Positions 22,488 to 34,789 of a stretch of DNA of 64,000 bases are shown one piece after another. The stretch is from contig JAYKXP010000041.1 of NCBI GenBank assembly GCA_037176845.1, positions 248,001 through 312,000 on the forward strand, read 5' to 3'. The notes beneath the pieces were generated by a model. It was not told the origin of the DNA. It made no database searches and worked only from the letters and a program-made list of their open reading frames with translations. Position 1 is the first letter of the stretch; each line of letters opens with the position of its first letter. This stretch comes from Paramarasmius palmivorus. Taxonomy: Eukaryota > Basidiomycota > Agaricomycetes > Agaricales > Marasmiaceae. The translations under genes were made by a program, and so were the position numbers.

Positions 22488-25400
22488 ATGACTACCCCGA
22501 TACCTCAACCCCCTTCGATTCCTTTCATAGGGAATATCGCGTCTATAGACAAAGAAGTGCCGATCAATGGATTCATGTTGCTGGCGAAGCAGTATGGGGA
22601 GATATATCAGTTGAATATCTTGGGTACGTGGTGTTTGTCGTTGCTGAGGTTCAGGTACCTAACACGTTTTCTTAGGGTCGACGGTTGTTCACCTCAACTC
22701 GCAAGCCCTGATCAACGAAACATCAGATGAAACTAGATTCAAGAAGACTGTTGGAAGAGCCTTGTATAATGTCAGGAAGTTAACAGGAGACGGGCTTTTC
22801 ACGGTACGTGAAATGTTTGCGATGATGTTCCAGAAGGCTCAGACTTTTTTCTTCCTTTCAGGCCCAGAACGACGAGCATAACTGGGGTTTAGCACGTAAG
22901 ATGAATGCGTATCATGGCGATAGCAGTTAGACTAAAGTGCTCAATAGATCGACTTTTGATGCCAGCCTTCAGTACCATGGCGATTCGTGACATGCTGGAG
23001 GACATGAGAGATCTGTGCGATCAGCTGCTACTCAAGGTTCGTGAATTTAGTTTTCAACATTGCTTTTATGCTGATGCATTGACTAGTGGGAGAGGTACGA
23101 TTTCAATACTCGTTGAGAAGCCCTCATGACCTTTCCGAAAGATTTGGCCCCGACCATATCATCGACCCATCAGATGACTTGACCAGAGTTGCGTTGGATA
23201 CTATCGCGCTGTGTTCCATGTCCTATAGGTAAAACCACGCGTCATTTCCTTGCTTAGATTGTTTAGTGACATTTCTCTCTACAGATTGAACTCTTTCTAT
23301 ACAGTAAGCACAACAGTATCTCACTTATCGAGTACATCTCAAACATGATATGACAGGAAAACCAACCGGCATTTGCGGGTGCGATGGTTGATTTCCTCAA
23401 GGAATGTTTTTCTCGTACACAACGTCCATCTATTGTTCAGGCTCTGATGACTGGGACAAATGCCAAATGGGAAGAGGATGTCAAGTTTATGACCGAGATT
23501 GCCGAAAAGAGTAAGTCCAGCACCGTTTTGACAATGACTAGGCGTGTTTGACTGATGATTCGAATCCTAGTCGTTAAGCAACGCAAAGAGAACCCCATTG
23601 AAAAGAAGGATTTGTTGAATACTATGTTATACGGCAAGGATCCCAAGACTGGTGAAAGTCTGTCGGATGACGCTATTGTCAAGAACGTGAGTTTGGGACG
23701 TACAACTTGAATTGAGCCTCACTTAACATTCGTACAGTTGCTAACTTTCCTCATTGCTGGTGAGCGATATATCTCTTCATGAAGCCTAAAAAAGCTCATT
23801 GACGCGTTCAAGGTCACGAAACATCCTCGGGCATGATGAGCTTCATGACGTACTACCTAATCAAGAACCCACATGTCATGAGGAAGCTACAAGCGGAAGT
23901 AGACGAAGTCCTTGGCGGACAACCTCCACAACTTCAGGATCTGAGCAAGATGCCTTACCTTACCGGTGAGTAACTGTCCCACATCTGTAATTTCGAGCAC
24001 TGAATTCGTTCAACGTCGACAGCCGTTATGCGCGAAACACTACGTCTCGCACCTACGGCGCCAATCAGAGTTGTCACACCTGTCGAGGACACAACCCTTC
24101 TGAATGGGAAGTATTTCATCAAGGCTGGTACCCCGCTTGCGCTGCAAGCTTGGGTTGCCCATAGGGACCCGGCTGTGTGGGGGGAAGATGTACGCGGACT
24201 GTCTTTCGCCCTCTGGTTTCGCAACTGACATCGTTACAGGCCTTGGAGTTCCGTCCTGAGCGTATGATGGATGGTAAATTTGAAGCTTTGCCTCCGAATG
24301 CCTGGCAGCCTGTACGTCCTTCGCTTCATTCTTAGCTTCACCCAAGGCTCACGACCAAACCAGTTCGGCTTCGGCATGAGAGCATGCATCGGAAGGCCAT
24401 TCGCATGGCAAGAAGTCACATTAGTAATGGCGTCAATCGTGCAAAAGTTTGATTTGGAGTTTGCGGATCCATCATATACCCTCGAGCTTAAGCAAGCTCT
24501 AACCGTCAAACCCAAAGATTTGCACATCAAGGCCAAGCTGCGTTCGACGGGACCTAGGCTACTCAGTGCGCCTCGTGTGCAGGCGAAGACGACACTACCG
24601 ACGTCTGCTGCTACACCGGAGGCACCGGTCCTAGCTGCGAACGATAAGCGGGTACCGATGTACTTATTATACGGCTCGAATACCGGTACCTCGGAAGCGT
24701 TTGCGCAAAGGATTGCTAATGATGCCGCGCGCTATGGTAAGTTTCTTTTGTTCAGAACCATCGTGCTGTCACTAAGCGAATGGATGGCAGGCTTCGCGGC
24801 GCGACTGGGTACTATGGATTCTTCCTCCGGACAACTGCCCACCGATGGACCAGTTGTCATTCTTACCGCCTCATATGAAGGACAACCCGCCGACAATGCT
24901 GTGCGGTTCTTTGATTGGCTATCTAGCCTTCAAGGAGATGGATTTAAGGGTGTCAAATACGCTGTGTTTGGGTCTGGTAACTCTGATTGGGTCCAGACGT
25001 ATCACAAGATACCCAAATTAGTCGATGAGATTATTGAACAGAGGGGCGGGACGCGTCTTCTTCCCCGTGGAGCGGGCGATTCAGGCAAGGCGGATTTCTT
25101 TGAGGTGTTTGATGAGTTTGTTGCCGATCTGTGGCGTTGCTTGACCAAGGTGAGCTATTCATCAGGGTTCAATGGGAGCTGGGTTGACATGTCGTTCAGG
25201 AATATGGAACTGTGGAGCCCAGCTCATCTGTGTCATCCGGGTTCGAGGTTAAGACGCTTGATGCTGGAACCGGCAGGTCTGAGACTCTTCGCCAAGCTGG
25301 CACCGGTTTGGGCAAGGTTGTCGAGAACCGTCTCCTCACCAAACCTGGGCATCCCGTTAAGAGGCATCTTGAGTTTGAACTACCAGAGGGATCAACATAC

Positions 25401-26731
25401 CGCGCCGGTGATTATCTCGCGATGTACGTATTCGTATTCCCCGTTCTATCAATCACAAGCTCACTCGTACCTCCAAGACTTCCTCAGAACCCTAGTGAGA
25501 GCGTACATCGCGTTTTGGCATTCTTCAGTCTATCAAGTGAACAACAGGTATGGTAGATCGCGCTTAAGTAGGAGGTGGCTCTAACGTCCTCGGTTCAGAT
25601 TGTTATATCATCCGCAGGTCCGACTGCGCTACCAACAGACAAGCCTGTCTCGTTGTCTGAGATTCTTTCCGGCTATGTGGAGTTATCTCAACCTGCTACC
25701 ACGCAAGATATCAGAACATTGGTCGAAGTGGCTTCCACGGATGTGGCTCGTTCTTACCTTCAAGATCTCGCTTCTTCTTATCAAACCAAAGTTCTCGGAC
25801 CGCGACTTAGTGTCCTGGATATCGTAGAGAAGTATCCTAAAGAGATTGACTTGACCCTCGGTGTCTTCCTTCGCATGCTTCCATCTATGCGTGTTAGACA
25901 GTACTCCATCTCTTCGTCACCGCTTTGGAACCCAGAGCATGCCACACTTACCATCAGTGTACTGGAATCACCTTCTATCTCCGACTCTTCTAGGACATTC
26001 TTGGGTGTTGGCTCCAACTATCTCGCCTCTCTTGTCCCGGGAGATCGCGTCCAAATGGCAGTCCGCCCCTCGGCCTCGGCCTTCCATCCTCCTGAAGACC
26101 CGACTGTACCGATTGTAGCCTATTGTGCTGGATCGGGTCTAGCGCCGATCCGGGGATTCATCCAGGTAAGTATCATGATTGCGTGATGATTACTTGGATC
26201 CTCACTAGGTTCACAGGAACGAGCGATGCAGAAATCATCAGGACGTGAAGTCGGCAAGACTCTTCTCTTCTTTGGATGCAGATCTCCAGATGCCGACTTC
26301 TTGTATGGAGAGGATGATCTCAAGGAATGGGAGAAGCTTGGCGTAGTCGATGTGCGCCCGGCGTTCTCTAAAGCGACGCACAAATCCGAGGGATGTAAAT
26401 ACGTTCAAGAGTGAGCTTCTGGATACTGTTTAGGTGTCGTCAGGTCACTTACTGACTTGGTTTTCAGTCGCATGTGGCATGATAGGGATGATGTGATTGC
26501 GCTATACAAGGCTAATGCAAGTGTGAGGATGACTAGTATTTGACACCTGGATGCCTTTCATTGACATATCCTCAGTTCTACATCTGCGGGTCAAGTCACA
26601 TCGCCAAGGAGGTAAAAGCGAGATCCGTGGAAGTCCTCCAACAGATTCGCCGGGATTTGAGCAACGAAACGGCGGCAACCACTTTGGAGGAACTTTTGAG
26701 AGGACGTTACGCTACCGACGTCTTTGACTGA
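22488..26731 (+). CDS. CYP505: Self-sufficient P450-reductase fusion (CYP505, P450foxy/BM3 type)
   Basis: One gene with many short introns, about 1,050 residues. The heme domain comes first: PPSIPFIGNI, I-helix LIAGHETSSG near 23810, ExxR within MRETLRLAPT near 24030, and heme-binding FGFGMRACIGRPFAW near 24362 with the Cys ligand. A linker leads to a flavodoxin-like FMN domain (LYGSNTGTSEAFAQRI, then LTASYEGQPADNA and VFGSGNSDW), an FAD domain with RQYSISSSP near 25895, and NADPH-binding motifs GSGLAPIRGF near 26135, LFFGCRSP and FYICGSSHIAKEV near 26580, ending RYATDVFD. This arrangement is the fatty-acid subterminal hydroxylase of fungi, which needs only NADPH and O2. There is no membrane anchor, consistent with the family being soluble. 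It may share a promoter region with the FAD monooxygenase. Confidence 0.95.
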
Positions 26732-27072
26732 TACCAAGAATGTAAGGATTGATTGGAGTAACATCTTCAAACTGTGTATGATATATATTAGCTTCACTCG
26801 CCGAGGATTTCATGTACTTGTGTAGCTCAGACGTCAGATGACATAAAGACATCAGATTAATACAAGGGGCCTTATATCCAGAAAGGAGCAGAATGTGATA
26901 TACCGACCACACCAACTTTCTCTTTCAACTGAAAAGCATGGATCCAAAAACAAGGAAGAGCTCAGGCAGGCCTTCGGGGCGAGCAACAATGTGTTGTTGG
27001 AGAGTTTGAAGGTAAGGATGGATCTGTGGACCCCGAAAAGTCAATGGAGAATCTGAAGCCGTCACACTGGCA

Positions 27073-27542
27073 TCAGGCTACCGAAGCATCAGAAGGTGTT
27101 CCTATAGTCCTTGGGGTTCTCGGTAGTACTGGCCCGATATCTGGAGGTGCGTCTGAAAGTGTTGCTGGAGACTTGGAGCTTGTACGAGGCTCTAATACTG
27201 TCGAAGAGAGTGTTCTTTCGGGCTCGGAGGATGCCGCCATCAGACCCTCCAACCTTTGTCTTTGTCTCTCAAAGTAAATCTTCCTTTCTTCTACAGTGTT
27301 GCCTCGGCCTGCAATCAACGTTACAGTCTCCTCAAGTATTTTCGTGGGGTACCCTTGAAGTTCTATCGTGAGCTTTTGTGCTGATTTGCCAAACAAAGTC
27401 CTACCTGAATCGCACCAGCCAAATCCCAGGAACCTGGCAACATGTTGTAGCTCGTCGCATAACTGCATCTTGTCTTTGTTCTTTCTGTCCTCCGCGACGT
27501 CCTTCAGACTGATTTGTAATGGGACAAGAGGGATAGTTAATT
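27073..27542 (-). pseudogene. 5'-truncated third pseudokinase copy
   Basis: Immediately after the stop of paralogue B, the minus strand again reads the later part of the same family: TIPLVPLQIS, then LCDELQHVARFLGFGWCD, then YPTKILEETVTLIAG and FERQRQRLEGL, and a Ser/Pro-rich tail to a stop at 27073. These parallel TIPIVPMQIS, LCHELALVTRFLGFDSCE and FERQRRELE in paralogue B. The kinase-like N-lobe, HGK loop and DFA motif are absent. The copy thus starts just after the DFG-equivalent position, which fits an unequal partial duplication. It could alternatively be spliced onto paralogue B as an extra C-terminal repeat. Confidence 0.55.
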
Positions 27543-28746
27543 GCTTTTTCCTACAATACCTGTACCGCTTTCACCTTCACCTGTCTTGCTGGTGACAGAT
27601 TCAGTTGACAACCACGACGCTTCGGAGGCTTTGGAATCGAAGACCGATGACACATGGGTAGATGCTGGGGATCCCGGTGAGGTTGCAGACGGCCTTTCCG
27701 AGAGTGTAGTTTCTTCGAGTTCTCGCCTCTGGCGTTCGAAGAGTGGTATCTTGTCCTGAATGCTCCGGCCGCTTTGCACCACCATAGATGCCACCCTGGA
27801 CAGCTCTTCTTCCGAATATCCTTCAACAATAGTTAGGGGTCTATTATCAGATGGTAGGCTTAATGCTCACCTTGTTCACACGAATCAAAACCTAGGAATC
27901 TTGTAACAAGAGCAAGCTCATGACACAGCTGGATATTCCCGTCTGCCTGACCATTGCCTACCAGGAAATGGGACACACTGATCTGCATGGGGACGATAGG
28001 GATGGTACGTGTACACATGAGACCAACTCCTGCCTCAGCGAAGTCGATTATGAGCACATTATCGTTGTTGCAAACCACATGTTGATCAAGTTGTGAGAGC
28101 GTGAGTTTGCCGTGGTAAATCCCATGATTGTGAAGTGTTTCAACAGCTCTTGCGAGTGCTGAGCTAATAATAGCAATCACCACTGTCAGTGAGCTAGAAG
28201 CGAAGGGTTACCCGAGCATCCATACCTTTGATTCGGATTCAGATGGATCCCTAGAAGGTTTCTCCCACCGAACTGCAAGATCTGGCACTGGATGACACCA
28301 ACACTGCTGGTTCTATCCGATCTCCAAAGACCATAGTGTTTTGGGACTATTACATCCTGAAATGTCGACAGCGCAGTGCCGTAGAGTGTGGCCTCCCTCT
28401 TCATGACTTCTTGGCACTCTTCCCACTCCTCCTGAAGAACCGCGGAGTTCGAAGCCGCATCGGTATGGAAGAAAGCTTTCAGGACTATCGTTGGTGCATC
28501 ATTCTCTTCTCCGGAGGGCGAGCAGAAAAGAATTATCTGAGGCTTTACGAGTTGTTCGAGTCGCCCCCATTCTGTGAGACTCTTGACGTCGCGGTAGATA
28601 CCACAGCCCACCTGGACCTGTGTTACCTCGTAGCTTGAGGTCTCCAGCGGACGAACTGCGAGATCCTCAGTGATGAGATGAAATGACGTGGGGCCTTTTT
28701 TGATTTCCCAAGGGAGCTGGATTGAGATAGTGGTGGGAGGAGCCAT
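27537..28746 (-). CDS. Pseudokinase-like protein (paralogue B)
   Basis: The start at 28746 (MAPPTTISIQLPWE) is chosen by alignment with paralogue A; an ATG four codons upstream is also in frame. Shared landmarks: VQVGCGIYRDV, TIVLKAFFHTD (beta-3 Lys), REATLYGTAL (alpha-C Glu), VPKHYGLWRS, HNHGIYHGKL replacing HRD, LIIDFAEAG replacing DFG, CTRTIPIVPMQIS, and FERQRRELEE. Catalytic Asp of HRD is Lys here and Glu in paralogue A, so the two probably lost phosphotransfer independently of sequence drift elsewhere. The C-terminal tail is Ser/Thr-rich and lacks the hydrophobic end of paralogue A. Its ATG lies 110 bp from that of the plus-strand gene at 28857, so the two probably share a promoter. Confidence 0.7.
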
Positions 28747-28856
28747 GATGCCAAACAAGCGCCGTCACAATCATTGAGTCAGACCGTGACTAGTGACTTC
28801 CCTGTGTTTTCCAGTTCTCGTCACCTTTACAATCCGCCAAATGATCCCAAATCTCA

Positions 28857-30201
28857 ATGTCCACTGTCGACGACGACCAGATCCACGCTTTGCTTGATGA
28901 AATCCCTAGAGAGGAGACTCAGTCTGTCGGCCAGGATTCCGACGATTATCTCTTTCAAATTCGTCGCTGGCTTACGACGACATTCTCGCAGGATCTACTA
29001 GCGACCACTAGTACTTGTGAGTTGCGCTTTTTGATTCTTCGATGGTGGCTGATAGTAATCTTCGGCCATAAGCAGTGACCCCAACAATCTCTACCAGCGA
29101 TGATGCGGACTCTAAAGACTCAAGCTGGCAGTCTTATTTCAAGAACGCATGGAACAACTTCCACGAAAATATTCGAGGTTATATGGACAATCGCCCAAGC
29201 ACAGTACGGCACTTGCTCAGCATCGCCTTCAAGGAGGTTGAACCGCCGAAAGTCATTTCCTCCGAACTCCCTCGACCACGTCCTCCGCGCTTATGCGAGC
29301 TTTTGCTGCCACAGAGGCCTACACATATAGTTCTAATGCTGGACGGATGGCGCCTTCTGCATGATTCTGTATTGGCCGTCCACGAAGCACGACTCGATGC
29401 CACGGTCCCCGGAGAAGGCTACCGAGACGTCTGTGAAGGGTTGAGAGTCATGTTTAAGAAGTTTTCGAGTTCCCCATTCCTGACCAGAGAAACGGACGTT
29501 GAACGGACATTTGTCGATATCTTTGGGTATCCTACGACCCTTCTTGCGCGCCTCTTGATCGCGACGTCATCTACAGGGCGGGAGCGGCGAGGTCGCAGCG
29601 GCTACCGCAAGCGAAGCTGAATCTCAAAACCGGCGAATATGATCACTATAACATCGTATGTTATCCCGACTTAGAGTTACTCCCCGAAGAGATATCTATA
29701 GAGATCAAGCCTCGACTAGACGATCTTTGTGACACCCTCTTTTTCGGCACTGCCGCCAACTTCGCGATGGTTCGCCAATATTGTCTCCGCTACCATTTTG
29801 ACGGAATCAAAGTACCGCTCAAATGGCCCACTTCAAACTCCCGAATAGGACCCTACCAGCAACCCCTCATTCAGGCTATCACGCAGGTGGTGATGAAAAA
29901 TAAAAACCACTCTATGTGCTCGAGCGTCAAGGACACGTACCTTCTTTTTCGGCGCAAGGAAGATCCCCAGACGGTGTACATGACACGAAGTTCCCCCTTT
30001 GCAGGCCCCTCTCCCTTGGTAGATCATCTAAATGTCGCACTACTTGTTGGCGATCCCCGGATTTCTGCTCACTTCTCAGCACTACTTGTGGAGGACAAGC
30101 CTTTCCGGATCTATCAACCAGAGAGTCTGATTCCAGGATCCCAAAAATGTGGGCCACACCGCGTCAAGATCACCAGCACGATGGTACAGTGGTTGACTTG
30201 A
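28857..30201 (+). CDS. Candidate PD-(D/E)XK nuclease-fold protein
   Basis: Three exons: 28857 to about 29016 (MSTVDDDQIHALLDE…), 29077 to 29528, and 29579 to 30201. Frame is kept at both joins: T|TG across intron 1, and GG|G across a 50-bp GTATCC…CTACAG intron. The protein is about 410 residues, soluble, with an acidic N-terminus. The C-terminal half has an ordered set of residues seen in PD-(D/E)XK nucleases: a helix Glu in RETDVERTFVDIF, then YPD, ten residues, then EIK (…ELLPEEISIEIKPR). Related fungal nuclease-fold proteins are often of unknown role. Fold assignment is inference from motif spacing only. The gene is head-to-head with pseudokinase paralogue B. Confidence 0.6.
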
Positions 30202-30520
30202 TCTTCAGTAGATGGTTTTCATGACAATTTCAACCAGGCTTTTCAACCTTAACACCGTGACTGATCAACTCCAGTGCTACACGTCCGAGTCGTTTCCTTT
30301 ACCTTTCCGGCTTCCGCCATTTTTTCTCCGCACACTCCCTTTTCCAGTATATATCGTGGCAACGATTTGACTCAGAACAACATGCCATCTCCCAAGAATA
30401 GGCTTCAACGTAGTACGTGTGCATATACCTAGCAATAATACCCTTCGGATAAAAACATACTATACCATGATAAAGCAAGCATGTAGTAGGACTGGGAGTG
30501 TTTTATAGGATTACACCGAT

Positions 30521-33433
30521 TTAGTTCCAAGCCGCCTGAGCATAAAGCCCCAACACCTCGGTCGCCAAGAAAGGACTGTAGGGTTGGACGTCTGCAGTAG
30601 TAAAATTCTTCTCCGATTGCACCGAGTTCAATATGCCAACCAGCTGGTTCTCGATGAAATCAACGAACACAAGATCGATGGGGGCGTCGTCTGCGACATC
30701 GGGTGTCTTTGAGGCAACGAAATCGGGTGTGTCGTAGAAGGATAGTGGTGCGTGAAGGGTATCATCTCCGACGCCAGGGCAAGACTAACAGTTCGCGTTG
30801 AGCCAGAAGCAGAAAGTATGATAAACATGAGCGGAACTTACGTCGCTAGTCACATAGCCCAAGGTAAGATTCTGAGCTGCCCTCCTCTCAGCACCTCCAT
30901 GTCTTTTATCCATCGCCTCAAGCCATTCCATGTACCTCTTGCCCACATATCCTCTTGCATAGAATTCTTCCTCGAGATCTCTCCGCCTTGCTTCACCCGC
31001 TTTGTTGAGAGCGGCAAGAACCTCCAACGCAGCATTAAGAGGAACTTCCGGGAGGTACAGGAAAGCATCCGCGAATGGTGATGCAGTAAGTTGATCGTTC
31101 TTGGTGAATGGGCCTTTGTAGATGTCAAAGCGCTGCGAACCCGAATTGATGATCATGAGGCTGGGAATTGAGGAACGGGTATTGTTGATTGCGAGAGCTG
31201 TTGGTGCCGCCTGTACGAATAGAATTTCAGAGAAGGCTGGGGATTTGAGGAAAGTGGACTGACCTCTTCAATGAACAGTGAAAGCAGAGACGTGTTTGAT
31301 GGGTAGGGAACCCTTTGTAGAATGTAAGGAACATCTCACGGCTAGGATCATGAAAGCTCTCACTGTGAAATCGTATAGTCATTGGGAGCAAAGCCATACG
31401 TGAAGTTAAGGCCAAATCTCTCAGCAAGATCCAAGAGGCCTTGGGTGATATTCTTGCCTTCCGGAGTGTCGAATGTACGGTTGTTACGACCGGTGTGATA
31501 CTAAAAAACATGTTGCGATTAGACTACCGGTGCATAAAATCAAGTGAGAGGGCGTACCTCATAGGTGACACGGTTGGGATCGAGATACCTTCGGCTGAAG
31601 GTGATGTTCTTGGTACCATCCTCACATTCATCGAGTTTCGCACCTGTAGAGTGTCAATGGCGTCTTAAATGGCTAAATGAACGTGTACAGACTCATCCAT
31701 CCTGAAAAGACGCCTTTTGAGCTGCCCCCCATATGTTATGACAACCAATGCAAACGTACCGACAGTCTCCATGTACCTTCCACTCTCGAGCGACATCGAG
31801 CGGCCATCAAGTTGAACTACATGATCATCTCTCGTCAGGGCATATCCATGCTGAACGGCCTTGAGCAATACATACGGCAATCACGGATGTGAGTGTGGCC
31901 TGATGAGAGAATGAGCACGTGAATCAGAAAGGTAATAGGATGAGCGCGTTACCTCCAAAAATGAGAATGGGGGTATCCGGATGGACAGCGCGAATGGCGT
32001 CAAAGACAAGGGGCCCTTGAAGATGATTGTTGGACGTGAGGTGGACCCAAGAGTCAAACAGCGGGAGTGGCTTACAGTTATCCCGAGCAACAGGCATGTG
32101 GCTGAGATCCCACATTAGTCGAGAAAAGTACACGGAGTGGGAGGTGAACGTACCCAACGAGAAGGAATACATCTGGTTCGTCCTTGATGGCATCGAGGAA
32201 CTAGTGGAGTTTGAGTCATCCCGTGTCATAGTATATTAATGCCAACACGTACCCAAGACTCCTTGACCATATCGGCGACTTTTTGCACAGTCGTGTTCTT
32301 GGAATTGCCGGTAAAGTCGAACAAAACACCGAAAGCAGTGACTTTACGGCCCCTTCATTGCACAACGTGTTAAGGATAAGTTTAGCTTAGTGAGAGCGTT
32401 TAACAACCCACTTTCTTGTCTCAAACTTGGCAAAACGTTCTGGAAATAGATTCCGTCAGATGGTATAGCCACAGTGTTGAGGCAAAACTCACCTCCGACA
32501 GGAACATTAATAGTGTTGTTATTTTGGTCTAGCAGAGTAATATTGGCATTAGAGGAAAGGTATCGGCCCTTGAGGGCAGGCGCGAAGTTTTGGTGCCTAA
32601 GAAACTCATAGTTAAGGCGACTGTTAGGACAGCTGGCGAATGATGACACGTACATGTCCAAAGTGTTCTCGTAAAGGTAAAGCTCGTGGCTGTTAAAAAT
32701 CGTTTGACTATGATTTATGGGACGAGCAGCGCGTTGACGTACTTTCCGATGGCCATAACGTCGTAAGGAATGCGTTTGAGGAACTCATTGGACTGTGGAG
32801 TCGTTCAGCGAACATAGTTGGTTGAGAGTTGATATGACTGACATCGTGAGCGTCTACACCACCAGGTGGATATCCGTCCGACAGCCCCGTTCCTGCAGAA
32901 TAATGAACGGGTCGAATGACTGGGTGGAGCATGTGGCCTACCATCATGAAGGTCACCAGAGTCAACTATTAAAAGATCGACGTCTTTTTTCTATTGGAAA
33001 GCAATGAGATGGAGGCAAGATTTACATGGCAAACAGGACGCACGATAGCCAGTTCCTTCATATGATGCACGAAAGACGCAAAATCTCCCAGGTCTCCACT
33101 GTGTATTCCTTTAGCAGTGTCCCTCGTTCAACTTGATAGGAGTAATTCTACCTGTAATTCGGCTCTGGGAATGAGGTTTTTTGGTGTCCAAGTAGCCAAC
33201 CTAACCAGCTAATGTCAGTAGAAGCAGAAGTCTTCGGGGTTAGGCAGCTCACCATGGGTATCCGTAGTATGCAGAACATTGAAATCGCCCCATTCCAACG
33301 GCCGGGAAGGTGGAGTCAGCGGTGACGACGGAGGAAGCCTTTTGTGAACATGACCATGACTATGGTCGCCGCCACAAGCACAGACCATCACTGAGAACGC
33401 CAACAAGACATGGATAGCCGTGAAGAGCTTCAT
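30521..33433 (-). CDS. Secreted 5'-nucleotidase-type metallophosphoesterase (copy A)
   Basis: Many short exons. The start at 33433 gives a signal peptide (MKLFTAIHVLLAFSVMVCAC) and a His-rich GGDHSHGHVHK stretch. Calcineurin-like metal motifs follow in order: [28 protein letters not shown], and [13 protein letters not shown] split by an intron near 31930. Then come [18 protein letters not shown] and a C-terminal nucleotide-binding domain with IINSGSQRFDIYKGPFTKND, ending AQAAWN at 30521. All metal ligands of the 5'-nucleotidase/UshA class are present, so it is probably an active extracellular phosphohydrolase for nucleotides or related esters. Copy B at 36067-38948 is its close paralogue in opposite orientation, with the same order of blocks. 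Confidence 0.88.
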
Positions 33434-33534
33434 GATGGCAAGAAGCAAGCAGATTCAAGCCGCCCTATTGATTCCCCAACGTTTTGATCGTTTCGAAACC
33501 AGTGACAGACGCGCTAAATTGAGGTAAAGACCAT

Positions 33535-34789
33535 ATGGACACCATACTGGGGTCCCGACTCCCCGATACCGACGAAGAGATGCACATGGTTCCTGGAAGA
33601 GTTGGATTTGGGAGCAACGTGCTTGCCGTGAATTCGGAGCACAGCATGGACGCGGTTCTTGCCTGCTTCCTTCCCCTCGTCATCGGATACCTCGTCTTCA
33701 GAATATTCCCTTCTTTCTCATGGGCAGAAATCTACTCTTTGCTCTCTTCAAAACGAAATGCGCATCTCAGCCGTCCTTTCTCGGTCGAAAATGCCTATCA
33801 TTCTTATCGTCGTTACCGCCAACTATCAAACGACCAGTTATCTCGCATGCGAAATTCATATGCTTCCATCGGGCGCACGCACAAACGAATTGGATATGAT
33901 ATAGGATACCCAGCAAAGCTCAACAGGTTGCAAGAAACGACAGAAGTAAATGCACGTGTCACCGATGCAATAGCTCGGTTGGCTGAACGTGAATTTGGAC
34001 ACTTGAACGACCAATGGCTTCCGGAAATCGACTCCGGTAGTATATCTCGCGTTCGGGAGGCGTTGAAGCACTTTGTGAGGGATTGGAGTGCAGACGGTGC
34101 AGAGGAACGGGATAGAATCATTCAGCCCATTCTGAATGTGCTCAGGCTTGTCGACGCCGACGAACGCGCTGGGAAACGTGTTTTGGTACCGGGCGCAGGA
34201 TTGGGAAGGCTAGCTTGGGAGATTTCGCAGTTGGGCTTCGACACTACTGCCAATGAGCTCAGTTTCTTTATGAACCTAGCTTTTCGGTTCCTGCTGGCAC
34301 CCGAAACTACCAAGTCTCCAGAACAACACGTACTACACCCCTTTGGGTACTGGTTCTCCCACCAAAGATCCAACGATGCGTTATTCCGATCCATTCGTTT
34401 TCCGGATGTGGTGCCTCGTTTGGATGAGAATCTGCACCTGTCGGAAGGCGATTTCCTCGCGTCATCGGGTCAGTATGACTACATTGTCACCCTGTTCTTC
34501 ATCTACACTTCGCTTAATATCTTGTCAACGTGTCAACCCTCGAGAAGATACGTTCTCTACTTTGACCAGGTGGTCAACTTGGTCCCTCTTCTATGGTGCT
34601 TCAGTAGTCAATCTGAGCTAGAGTCTTAACGAGGTGTGGGCGGCGACGAGAGCTGTCGGGTTCACGTTTGAGGAAGGCAAGCAGGAGGAGTGTATGAGGC
34701 CTCGGACGGTAGAATGCGAATATACGCATGATTCCAATGCGATGATGAGGTGGATATATCGTGCAGAATTCTGGGCGGCGAGGAAGTGA
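33535..34789 (+). pseudogene. Carnosine N-methyltransferase-like gene with broken 3' part
   Basis: The 5' part is intact and single-exon: a membrane-like helix (DAVLACFLPLVIGYLVFRIF), then the N2227-family body with the SAM-binding loop VLVPGAGLGRLAWEIS and TANELSFFMNLAF. The family's FIDT-type motif reads FFIYTS, so the substrate-site Asp is replaced by Tyr. Beyond 34520 homology jumps between frames: STLEKIRSLL in a second frame meets a TGA at 34563-34565, NLVPLLWCFSS returns to the first frame and stops at 34627, and EVWAATRAVGFTFEEG to FWAARK is in the third frame, ending at 34789. A 40-bp GT-AG pair does not restore the frame. The gene is therefore probably decayed, unless sequencing errors are responsible. 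Confidence 0.7.

Noticed and set aside
34530..34569. A 40-bp GT-AG intron that might rescue the methyltransferase
   Set aside because: Removing it puts the following family block in the wrong frame, and it would delete residues that match the family.
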